Below, in pieces: positions 26,542-33,781 of a stretch of DNA of 33,781 bases. The stretch comes from Algoriphagus sp. (GTDB taxonomy: Bacteria; Bacteroidota; Bacteroidia; Cytophagales; Cyclobacteriaceae). The notes beneath the pieces were generated by a model, which worked only from the letters and a program-made list of their open reading frames with translations, was not told the DNA's origin and made no database searches. Position numbers and translations under genes: made by a program. Where the stretch lies: contig JAFMBQ010000004.1 of NCBI GenBank assembly GCA_017858365.1, forward strand, positions 1-33,781. Reading direction: 5' to 3'. Numbering within the stretch: the first letter of the stretch is position 1; each line of letters starts with the position of its first letter.

Positions 26542-28996
26542 TGTCGATCAACTTGTAAAAATCACCGGGGGGAAGCTAATCAATAGCGGTAAAAATCTAT
26601 GGATCGATCAAATCAGTATTGATTCGAGACAGATTTATAATCCTAGTAAAACGCTCTTCGTTGCACTTCAAGGAGCAAAAGCAAAAGGAGAAAGCTTTAT
26701 TCCGGCTTTGGTCGAATTAGGTATAGAAGTCTATTTGGTACCTATAGAAGCGGTAGAAAAACTGGCAGAAACCTTCGAAAAGGCATCCTTCATTGGCGTA
26801 CCGGACGCGAGAAAAGCACTTCAACAAATCGCAAAATACACGCGGGAGCAATTCAAAGCACCCGTCGTTGGGATCACCGGAAGTAATGGAAAGACCATTG
26901 TCAAGGAGTGGCTGGCGCAAATCTTAAGTCAAAGCTTTGCGGTAGCAAAAAGTCCAAAAAGCTACAACTCACAAGTCGGTGTACCACTTTCAATTTTTGG
27001 AATCAAGGCCGCTCACCAAGTGGCGATCCTAGAAGCTGGCATTTCCCATTTGGGAGAAATGGATGCTCTGGCAAAGATGATTCAACCAAATCTTGGGATT
27101 TTCACAAATATCGGAACCGCTCATCAGGAGGGATTTTCTGACTTGAAGTCCAAGCTAACTGAAAAATTAGCCCTATTTCAGTCTGCGGATTTGATTATTT
27201 ATTGTCAAGATCAAGAATTTGTCAAGCAGCAAATGGAGGAGATTTTTCCTTTTGATCGAAGAATAGCTTGGTCTGACCTTCCTGGAGCCACATTTACCAG
27301 ATCCTTAAAGTTGGGAATAGGTAACTCTAGGATGATTCTAATAAAGCAAGACTTGAGTACGTATACTTTCAATTTGCCCTTTTCTGATGTCGCATCGGTA
27401 GAAAATATTACCCATGTAATTATCGCAGCACTTACTTTGGGACAAGACCCCGCATTAATTCAATTAGGCATCAGTCACCTCAAGCCCGTGGATATGCGCC
27501 TTACCTTGAAACCCGGCATCAATGATTCCTTGATTATCGATGATACTTATACCAATGATTTGGCGGGATTGAAAGTGGCGCTTGACTTTATGCAGCAGCA
27601 GCGGCCAAAGCGTAAAAGGGTCATCATCTTGTCGGACATGCTTCAGCAGGGCGATCCAGAATCGCTATATCAAGAAGTTTTAGCATTGATCGATCGCTAT
27701 CAATTCGATGAAATCTATGGTGTGGGAAATGAAATAAAGCTTTTGGGAAAAGGACTCGGCGCAAAATTTAACTTCTTCAACTCCACAGAAGGGCTACTTT
27801 CTGAGCTAGACCCAAATTCATTTGCCAATGATTTAATTCTGATCACTGGAGCTAGAGCCTTTGGTTTTGAACGAATCGTGAATCGCCTGCAGCAACGAGT
27901 TCACGGGACTTCTTTGGAAATCAACCTGAATGCGCTTACCCATAATTTCAATTTTTATAAGCGAAAGCTTAACCCCACCACGAAAGTCATGGTGATGGTA
28001 AAGGCATTTGCCTATGGAGGAGGTGCGGCTGAGATCGCGAATCACCTTCAGACTTTGGGGGCAGATTACCTTGCAGTAGCATTTACCGACGAGGGAGTCG
28101 CCCTAAGAAAAGAAGGAATTCATCTGCCTATTATGGTGCTGAATCCAGCTGAAGAGTCATTCGCATTATGTCAAGAGTTTAATTTGGAGCCCGTTGTATT
28201 TTCGCTCACTTTTTTCCAGAATCTGGCGAATTGGTGTGAAATACAAAATGCCTGGCTGAAAATTCATTTGGACTTGGATACGGGGATGCATCGCCTGGGA
28301 TTTGAATCGAAAGACTTGCCTGAGCTAGCCGAATTGATTCAGTCCTATCCTAAATTAGAAATTGCCTCCATGTATACGCATTTGGTTGGTGCGGATGAGA
28401 TGGTTCACCAAGATTTCAGCTTAAGACAGTTCGAGATTTTTAATCTAATGAAGGAAAAAATTCTTGAATTGCTGACCTATACCCCCCTTTGTCATACTTT
28501 GAATTCTGCTGGAATAATCGCTTTTCCACAATTTCAGTTTGACATGGTTCGATTGGGAATCGGGCTCTATGGGGTGGAGGTTACGGGCCGATTTGGGACA
28601 GCACTTCAATCAATCTCAACGTTAAAGACTACGATCTCTCAGGTTAAAACCTTAGCGGCAGGTGAAACAGTCGGATATTCTCGAAAGGGAAGTCTGCCGA
28701 ATGGAGGGAAAATAGCAACCCTTTCTATCGGATACGCTGATGGCTATGATCGGCGATTTAGTAATGGAAAGGGGTATGTCTTGATTCAGGGTAAAAAGGC
28801 TCCGGTAATAGGCAATGTCTGTATGGATATGGTGATGGTAGATATTTCTGAAATCGAGGCTCAGGCAGGAGATGAAGCGATTATCTATGGGCCAGATATT
28901 CCGCTTAAGGATTTGGCGGATCGAATCGGCACTATTCCATATGAGTTGCTTACCAATATTAGCACGAGGGTGAAGCGAGTTTATTACCTGGATTAG
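26525..28996 (+). CDS. murF-alr: Bifunctional MurF ligase-alanine racemase
   Basis: The N-terminal half (about 1-450) is MurF, which ligates D-Ala-D-Ala to UDP-MurNAc-tripeptide; it has the ATP loop GITGSNGKTIVKEW (116-124), SPKSYNSQVGVPLS, and a C-terminal DDTYTND motif. The C-terminal half (about 457-823) is alanine racemase, which makes D-Ala; PLP lysine is K493 in VMVKAFAYGGG and the catalytic Tyr is Y718 in GYSRKG, with GNVCMDMVMVDIS near the end. The usual alanine-racemase motif KAFAYGSG reads KAFAYGGG here. Fusion of the two is known in Bacteroidota and channels the product to the same pathway. The start overlaps the previous gene by 17 nt. Confidence 0.96.
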   Translation: MLHYLSVDQLVKITGGKLINSGKNLWIDQISIDSRQIYNPSKTLFVALQGAKAKGESFIPALVELGIEVYLVPIEAVEKLAETFEKASFIGVPDARKALQQIAKYTREQFKAPVVGITGSNGKTIVKEWLAQILSQSFAVAKSPKSYNSQVGVPLSIFGIKAAHQVAILEAGISHLGEMDALAKMIQPNLGIFTNIGTAHQEGFSDLKSKLTEKLALFQSADLIIYCQDQEFVKQQMEEIFPFDRRIAWSDLPGATFTRSLKLGIGNSRMILIKQDLSTYTFNLPFSDVASVENITHVIIAALTLGQDPALIQLGISHLKPVDMRLTLKPGINDSLIIDDTYTNDLAGLKVALDFMQQQRPKRKRVIILSDMLQQGDPESLYQEVLALIDRYQFDEIYGVGNEIKLLGKGLGAKFNFFNSTEGLLSELDPNSFANDLILITGARAFGFERIVNRLQQRVHGTSLEINLNALTHNFNFYKRKLNPTTKVMVMVKAFAYGGGAAEIANHLQTLGADYLAVAFTDEGVALRKEGIHLPIMVLNPAEESFALCQEFNLEPVVFSLTFFQNLANWCEIQNAWLKIHLDLDTGMHRLGFESKDLPELAELIQSYPKLEIASMYTHLVGADEMVHQDFSLRQFEIFNLMKEKILELLTYTPLCHTLNSAGIIAFPQFQFDMVRLGIGLYGVEVTGRFGTALQSISTLKTTISQVKTLAAGETVGYSRKGSLPNGGKIATLSIGYADGYDRRFSNGKGYVLIQGKKAPVIGNVCMDMVMVDISEIEAQAGDEAIIYGPDIPLKDLADRIGTIPYELLTNISTRVKRVYYLD

Positions 28997-29026
28997 CAGA
29001 AAGAATAATATTTTCTAAATTAAAGC

Positions 29027-29836
29027 ATGAAAATCACCAAAAAACGACTGGCCCATATCGTATTTGAGTCAGATGATTGGGCTTCTCGGACATTTGATAT
29101 CATACTACTGATATTGATTTTTGGAAGTATTCTCATCGTGATTTTAGACTCGGTGGCAAGCCTCCGTGCAGAATACGGTGAGTTGTTTTTAACACTAGAA
29201 TGGGTCTCCACTGCACTTTTTACTATTGAGTATTTATTACGAATCTGGCTGTCTCGAAAGCCAAAAGGTTATATTTTCAGCTTTTACGGAGTAGTGGATT
29301 TACTTGCAATCCTGCCCTCATACTTGAGTTTCTTTGTCCTGAATTCCCAATTACTCTCTGTAGTTCGAGCGCTCCGTTTGCTTCGAGTAATTCGAATTTT
29401 GAAATTGGGTAGATATGTGGTTGAAGCAGAATTTCTTACCCGCTCACTGAAAGCCAGCTTTCACAAAATCCTGATTTTTATCGGCTTTGTGATTACCATT
29501 GTCCTCATTATGGGAACGCTAATGTTTATCATCGAAGGACCAGAGCATGGATTCACAAGTATCCCCGTTGGGATGTATTGGGCGATTGTTACACTAACTA
29601 CGGTCGGTTTTGGAGATATTTACCCAGTCACAGCTTTAGGTCAGTTTGTGAGTTCGCTCATCATGTTATTGGGCTATGCGATTATAGCGGTGCCAACAGG
29701 AATTGTGACCTCCGAGATGGCAAAAAACGCATCTTCCAAAAAATCAGAAAATTTAAGAACCTGTGCATTTTGCGGAAAAGATGGGTTAGATTTTCAGGAT
29801 AATTTTTGTAAAAATTGCGGATCAAAGTTCCATTAA
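29027..29836 (+). CDS. Kv-type six-helix ion channel with C-terminal zinc ribbon
   Basis: The protein has six expected membrane segments with a voltage-sensor S4 rich in spaced Arg (RALRLLRVIRILKLGR, about 114-129), a pore with selectivity filter TTVGFGDIYP (about 189-198), and a short cytoplasmic tail with four Cys in CAFCGKDGLDFQDNFCKNCG (two CxxC pairs), which should bind zinc. The filter is typical of K+ channels. There is no RCK domain, yet ktrA encodes an RCK protein converging on it. The stop codons of the two genes share the palindrome TTAA (29833-29836). The zinc ribbon in the tail is not usual for bacterial Kv channels, as far as I know. Confidence 0.88.
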   Translation: MKITKKRLAHIVFESDDWASRTFDIILLILIFGSILIVILDSVASLRAEYGELFLTLEWVSTALFTIEYLLRIWLSRKPKGYIFSFYGVVDLLAILPSYLSFFVLNSQLLSVVRALRLLRVIRILKLGRYVVEAEFLTRSLKASFHKILIFIGFVITIVLIMGTLMFIIEGPEHGFTSIPVGMYWAIVTLTTVGFGDIYPVTALGQFVSSLIMLLGYAIIAVPTGIVTSEMAKNASSKKSENLRTCAFCGKDGLDFQDNFCKNCGSKFH

Positions 29837-30522
29837 CTTTCCAAATCCAGAAATTTTTGGATGTCTTTGACCATTCCAAAAATTAGGAGGATATCCTCTT
29901 GTGTAAATTTATAATCTGGCTTGATTACTCCGTCTACCTCCTTTTTTAGGGTCTTCATTCCTAGAAGATTTGACTTTTCTTTCATTTTGATAGTAGAAAG
30001 AATGTTGAGAGAAAATTCATCTCGGATGTTCGATTCGACAATGCTAAGGCCAATATATCTTTTGGGCAACTTCACTTCTACAATATTGTAGTCCTCCGAA
30101 ATTTCAAGAGAATCCAATACCCCTTTTAGCTCAAGTCTTGTTGCAAGTCGCTGAGCTGTTTCCTCCTCAGGATGGATTATTTCATCCACTCCAATAGCCC
30201 GGATAACGGTTTCATGAAGTGCATTTATTGCGCGGCCGATAATGCGTTTAGGATTCATTTGTTTGAATATAGCGGTCGTCATGATTGATGCTCCAACATC
30301 TTCTCCAATGGCGATAATTACCACGTCACAATCTTTCATGGGAAGAGTTTTTACGGCTTGAAGGTCGGTCGCATCCAACACTACTGCGTGAGTGATTTTG
30401 TTCTGAATCAACTCGATTCTGTTTGGACTACTATCCACACCGATTACTTCATGTCCTAATTCGGTCAATCTCTGTGCGAGATAAGCTCCGAAGTTTCCCA
30501 TTCCTACGATTGTATATTTCAT
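29833..30522 (-). CDS. ktrA: KtrA-type RCK K+ uptake regulator
   Basis: This cytoplasmic protein gates the KtrB channel in response to nucleotides (ATP/ADP or NAD) and c-di-AMP in relatives. It has the Rossmann N-terminal RCK domain with GMGNFGAYLA, the Asp in VIGVDSSPNRI, and VVLDATD; a C-terminal RCK_C domain (about 135-225) has the PKRYIG and TIKMKEKSNLLGMK lines. At 229 aa it is the usual length. It lies downstream of ktrB with a 102-nt gap. Confidence 0.92.
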   Translation of the reverse strand: MKYTIVGMGNFGAYLAQRLTELGHEVIGVDSSPNRIELIQNKITHAVVLDATDLQAVKTLPMKDCDVVIIAIGEDVGASIMTTAIFKQMNPKRIIGRAINALHETVIRAIGVDEIIHPEEETAQRLATRLELKGVLDSLEISEDYNIVEVKLPKRYIGLSIVESNIRDEFSLNILSTIKMKEKSNLLGMKTLKKEVDGVIKPDYKFTQEDILLIFGMVKDIQKFLDLES

Positions 30523-30624
30523 GTGTTTATAATTTGTTTTTTAAAGGTCACATGGAATCTCGTATGACTTAGAATCATTCCAGTGTTTGTCGCTGGTGAC
30601 ATGCTCGATTTCATGTTGATTTAA

Positions 30625-32460
30625 TTAAGAAACGATTATTGATTCTTCGGGGTATCGATACCGCTGTTCTCCTATTTTTCGGGAAATGGCAACCAAAATG
30701 GTAATAGTCCCGACTCTACCCAAAAACATAACAAGCATAATCACAATTTTGCTTGCCGAACTGAGTTTTGCCGTGATTCCCAGACTTAGGCCTACAGTTG
30801 CAAATGCACTAAATACTTCAAAAGCTACATCAATAAGCTCCAGTTCAGGATTGAAAATCATGATTAGAAACACGCCCAATCCGATCACAAGAAATGAAAG
30901 TGCAATTGCTGCAAAAGATTTTCTGAGAGTTTCTCCGCTTATTTCTCTTCCGAAAACTTCAACTCGCCTCCTTCCGGTCGCTACACTCCAAGTATTGAGA
31001 ATGGCTACGGCAAAAGTTGTCGTCTTTAATCCTCCTCCCGTAGAACCTGGTGAGGCGCCAATCCACATCAGGATCAGGTAAAAAAGAACGGTAGGCACAG
31101 CCAAATTAGTCATATCTACTGTATTGAATCCTGCAGTTCTTGGCGTTACAGCCCCAAAAAAAGAGGTGACGATTTTTCCGTAAGTGCTTAATCCTTTCAG
31201 TGAGTTTTCCTGTTCAAATACCCAATAACCAAGAAATCCAATCACCAAAAGTAAACCGGTGGTGTACATCACAAGCCTCGTGTTGATATTGGAAACTCTA
31301 GAGGTATGCTTATATTTTTCTAATCCAATAAATTGTCTTATCCCTCCACTGATCACGCGGTGGAAATAATTGTAGTAATTGATGAAGACAGGAAAACCGA
31401 TCCCTCCCAGAATAATGGAAACAGCAATTACTAAATGCATATTGTAAAGTTCACGGAATCCCGGCTCATAAAGTCCGTTGTAAAGCGTGGAAAAACCAGC
31501 ATTGCAGAATGCTGAAATAGAATGGAAAAGGGCAAAAAAGAAACGGGAGGTGTTATTTGTAAACAACTCAGGACTGGTCAATTGGTACACTAAGATGGTG
31601 CCTATCAATTCGATACAAATTGTAAAAATGATAATTTTTACGAGGGTCGACCCGATTACTCCTATATTATTTTCATTGATGTAATCTTTCAGATAGAGGC
31701 TATTTTCTATGGATAAACTGCCTTTGAAAAAGAACCCGAAGAAGCTGGTAAAGGTCATCATTCCCAATCCTCCAATTTGGAATAAGGTCATGATGATGGT
31801 CTGACCAAACACGGTGAATACAGATGAAGTGTCTACAACTATCAATCCTGTGACGCAAACTGCACTAGTCGCAGTAAATAGTGCATCAATAAAGGTAATA
31901 GGTACAGTAGTCGACTTGGGAAGGCTAAGTAAAGCAGCGCCAATGAAGATTAAGATTATGAAACTAAGGATGAAAACGACTGAAGGACTGATTTTCAGTT
32001 TGTTTACCATCAAACTTAGCTTTCCTAGCTCCATGAAAAAGAGGACGATGATAAGGATGTTTAGAACAAAAAAACGTTTGGAAATATTGAGAGCCTCTTC
32101 AGAAAGATCACCACCAAAGATTTTCCAGCGGAATAGGGCCATCATAACTAAGAAAAAAGCGATAATTAGTTCATAAATGGGCCTACGGTTTTTGATTGAC
32201 TCATTCGACATTAGTATTTTGAGAGCCATCAAAATTCCAAGAAGAAACAAAAACAAAGAGAAAACCTTAGAAGTTATTTTTAAACTTTCTATGCTTGGGG
32301 AGTACCCTAGGTGATAGACAAATAATCCAAATGCACCGAAGCTCAGATATCGGATCAGTGGCTCAATTAGATTCTTTAACCTTTTGTTAAGAATTAGATT
32401 CTTATCAGGATTAGATAAAATTTGAAAGACTTTTTTCATTCGGTTCTTTGTGAGAGACAA
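30625..32460 (-). CDS. ktrB: KtrB/TrkH-type K+ transporter subunit with N-terminal extension
   Basis: This inner-membrane K+ uptake protein pairs with KtrA. The four pore loops with their selectivity glycines are visible: AVCVTGLI, FCNAGFSTL, PRTAGFNTV and FATVGLSLG. It also has ASPGSTGGGLKTTTFA, with the GGGLKT block typical of the family. At 611 aa it is about 150 residues longer than the minimal KtrB, because of four extra N-terminal hydrophobic segments (from about 30 to 165) before the first conserved block. The TTG start at 32460 is supported by an AGGAGG 8 nt upstream; an in-frame ATG (32439) gives a shorter form. It follows the CLC gene by 13 nt. Confidence 0.92.
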   Translation of the reverse strand: MSLTKNRMKKVFQILSNPDKNLILNKRLKNLIEPLIRYLSFGAFGLFVYHLGYSPSIESLKITSKVFSLFLFLLGILMALKILMSNESIKNRRPIYELIIAFFLVMMALFRWKIFGGDLSEEALNISKRFFVLNILIIVLFFMELGKLSLMVNKLKISPSVVFILSFIILIFIGAALLSLPKSTTVPITFIDALFTATSAVCVTGLIVVDTSSVFTVFGQTIIMTLFQIGGLGMMTFTSFFGFFFKGSLSIENSLYLKDYINENNIGVIGSTLVKIIIFTICIELIGTILVYQLTSPELFTNNTSRFFFALFHSISAFCNAGFSTLYNGLYEPGFRELYNMHLVIAVSIILGGIGFPVFINYYNYFHRVISGGIRQFIGLEKYKHTSRVSNINTRLVMYTTGLLLVIGFLGYWVFEQENSLKGLSTYGKIVTSFFGAVTPRTAGFNTVDMTNLAVPTVLFYLILMWIGASPGSTGGGLKTTTFAVAILNTWSVATGRRRVEVFGREISGETLRKSFAAIALSFLVIGLGVFLIMIFNPELELIDVAFEVFSAFATVGLSLGITAKLSSASKIVIMLVMFLGRVGTITILVAISRKIGEQRYRYPEESIIVS

Positions 32461-32468
32461 AGTTGAAA

Positions 32469-32474
32469 CCTCCT
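32469..32474 (-). promoter_or_regulatory. Strong Shine-Dalgarno AGGAGG for ktrB
   Basis: AGGAGG (CCTCCT on plus) lies 8 nt before the TTG start of ktrB and shares one base with the TGA stop of the CLC gene. It decides the TTG over the later ATG, and it is unusual here because most starts in the window have no such sequence. Confidence 0.75.
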
Positions 32475-33739
32475 CATTTTGCCCGCTTGAAGTGTTTTTT
32501 CAAGGCCGAAATGTAGTTCTTTTCTGGTAGTAGAAAGAATTTACTTTCTAAATTTTGTGAGTTGTAAATACTCGATTTTCCGCTAAAAAAGTATGCTATC
32601 AGACAAGCTAGTCCTAGGAATATCCCAGATTCATATCCAAATAATTCCATTCCCATTACGGTACAAGCCAAGGGCGTATTAGTTGCGCCAGAGAAAACAG
32701 CTACAAAGCCCATTCCTGCCATTAATGCCAATGGTAAAGGAATCCAGCCAGCCAAAGCATTGCCCAGAGTAGCACCAGTAAAGAAAAGTGGCGTCACTTC
32801 CCCACCTTTGAATCCAGCCCCGAGAGTAAACCCTGTCAAGCCGGTTTTTGCCAGCCAGTCGTACCAAGGAAGAGGTGTCTCGAAAGCCTCCAATATTCTT
32901 GGCACTCCCAATCCGATGTAAGTAGTGCTGTCCGAATACCACACAAGTAAGGCAATGATTAGTCCGCCAATGACCGGTCTCAGTGGAGGGTAGGAAATCC
33001 ACTTTGTAAATTGATGAGAAAAAAAATGGGTAGTTTGGGCAAATAATCTCCCCGATAATCCAAAGGCGATACCGGCAGGAATAATCCAAAGTAAATTAGT
33101 GAAGGTATGAGGAGCGACTTCTGGGATGGAATAGGCCGTATGGCCTACTCCCCATAAATACATACAAACCCAATGGGCAATAAATGCAGTCCAGAATGCA
33201 GGGAAAAGGGATTTCCATTGAAACTCACGATGAAGCATCCATTCTAATGCAAAAATTGCCCCTGCGAGCGGTGTTCCAAAAACTGAGGCGAATCCGCCTG
33301 CGACTCCGGCGATTAGGATAAGCCTTCGGTCGGTTTCGTTAAGAGAAAAAAGCTTGGTCAGTTGGTCTGCTAGCGATCCTCCCATCTGTACGGCGGTACC
33401 TTCCCGGCCTGCTGATCCTCCAAATAAATGAGTCAAGATGGTTCCAAAAAGTACCAAAGGGGTCATTCGAAGAGGAATTGGGGTTTGGCTTTGATATAAC
33501 TCTTCAAGCAAAAGGTTATTCCCCTTCACTGATTTTTCTCCATATTTGTAGTAGGTCCAGCCTATTACAAGTCCTGCTATGGGAAGGAAGGCGATAATCC
33601 AAAGATTATTTTCCCGGTAATTTGTGGCCCATTCCAACCCTATCAAAAAAACTGCAGAAGCAGATCCGGAAAGAAGACCTACTAGTCCTCCTAGGCCAAT
33701 CCAGCGTAATACATTTTTAATTAAAATTTGGATATTCAA
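32474..33739 (-). CDS. CLC-family anion antiporter, probably fluoride-type (CLC-F)
   Basis: This is an integral membrane CLC protein with SAGREGTAVQMGGS, where the gating glutamate is E113, and GFKGGEVTPLFF, which stands for GxFxP. The selectivity loop has GNNLLLEE (N74-N75) instead of the GSGIP serine of Cl- exchangers. From memory, GNNL with GREGT and GGEVTP fits the fluoride/proton antiporter clade; this needs a search. No fluoride riboswitch is seen in the 42 nt of upstream sequence present. The TTG start at 33739 has no in-frame ATG nearby and an in-frame stop lies 30 nt upstream. The gene is about 420 aa and comes first in the clc-ktrB-ktrA run. Confidence 0.85.
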   Translation of the reverse strand: MNIQILIKNVLRWIGLGGLVGLLSGSASAVFLIGLEWATNYRENNLWIIAFLPIAGLVIGWTYYKYGEKSVKGNNLLLEELYQSQTPIPLRMTPLVLFGTILTHLFGGSAGREGTAVQMGGSLADQLTKLFSLNETDRRLILIAGVAGGFASVFGTPLAGAIFALEWMLHREFQWKSLFPAFWTAFIAHWVCMYLWGVGHTAYSIPEVAPHTFTNLLWIIPAGIAFGLSGRLFAQTTHFFSHQFTKWISYPPLRPVIGGLIIALLVWYSDSTTYIGLGVPRILEAFETPLPWYDWLAKTGLTGFTLGAGFKGGEVTPLFFTGATLGNALAGWIPLPLALMAGMGFVAVFSGATNTPLACTVMGMELFGYESGIFLGLACLIAYFFSGKSSIYNSQNLESKFFLLPEKNYISALKKHFKRAK

Positions 33740-33781
33740 TACCGCTTTTTTAAAGTTTGAGCCAAATTAGGAATAGAAATT

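Noticed and set aside
33740-33781. Fluoride riboswitch upstream of the CLC gene
   Set aside because: The visible 42 nt show no conserved crcB-motif core; the rest lies outside the window.

Overview
The window looks like a chromosomal segment from a Bacteroidota bacterium, most likely of the Cytophagia/Cyclobacteriaceae type. This placement is inferred from content. It carries a fused MurF-alanine racemase, DUF4382 lipoproteins, SusD-free but lipoprotein-rich envelope genes, starts that mostly lack Shine-Dalgarno sequences, several TTG/GTG starts, and an intergenic repeat with the core CTCGACTTCGCTC that I associate from memory with Bacteroidota genomes. No phage, CRISPR array, tRNA, rRNA or insertion sequence was seen.

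Layout. (1) 1-1655 is a decaying edge: a divergent polyprenol-phosphate sugar transferase whose expected catalytic Asp-Glu pair reads His-Glu, then a CYTH-domain gene broken into three frames. (2) 1656-4842 (minus) is a two-component pair: a soluble PAS/GAF histidine kinase and a LytTR response regulator. (3) 5049-13350 (plus) is a secreted/envelope oxidation-hydrolysis cluster. It holds a cytochrome c-PQQ dehydrogenase lipoprotein, a beta-lactamase-fold serine hydrolase lipoprotein overlapping it by 4 nt, a membrane-anchored alpha/beta hydrolase, and a second PQQ dehydrogenase with PKD, cytochrome c and probable carbohydrate-binding parts. (4) A perfect 18-bp hairpin terminator separates these from a convergent AsmA-family gene, followed by dgt. 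(5) 18106-21298 (plus) has two tandem DUF4382 lipoproteins, then ribD and a free-methionine-(R)-sulfoxide reductase, overlapping by a few bases. (6) 21309-21726 has a broken GIY-YIG gene and a long REP-like inverted repeat. (7) dxs and an alpha/beta hydrolase lie on minus. (8) scpA, a YbhN-like membrane protein and murF-alr form a tight plus-strand operon. (9) The right end is an ion-homeostasis block: a Kv-type channel converging on ktrA, and clc-ktrB-ktrA reading leftward, with clc and ktrB apparently translationally coupled.

How the genes may work together. In the 5-13 kb cluster both dehydrogenases carry their own haem domain, so electrons from sugar or alcohol oxidation could pass directly to the respiratory chain, while the two hydrolases could open lactones or remove acyl groups. 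The substrate cannot be read from sequence. The ion block joins a gated K+ uptake system (KtrAB), a K+-type channel, and a CLC antiporter that resembles the fluoride-type clade.

The most unusual observations are the two dehydrogenase-cytochrome fusions in opposite domain order, the two pseudogenes, the His-for-Asp change in the sugar transferase, the 24-bp perfect hairpin nested in a 14-bp outer repeat, and the CLC/KtrB coupling. I did not find a clearly new multi-gene system.
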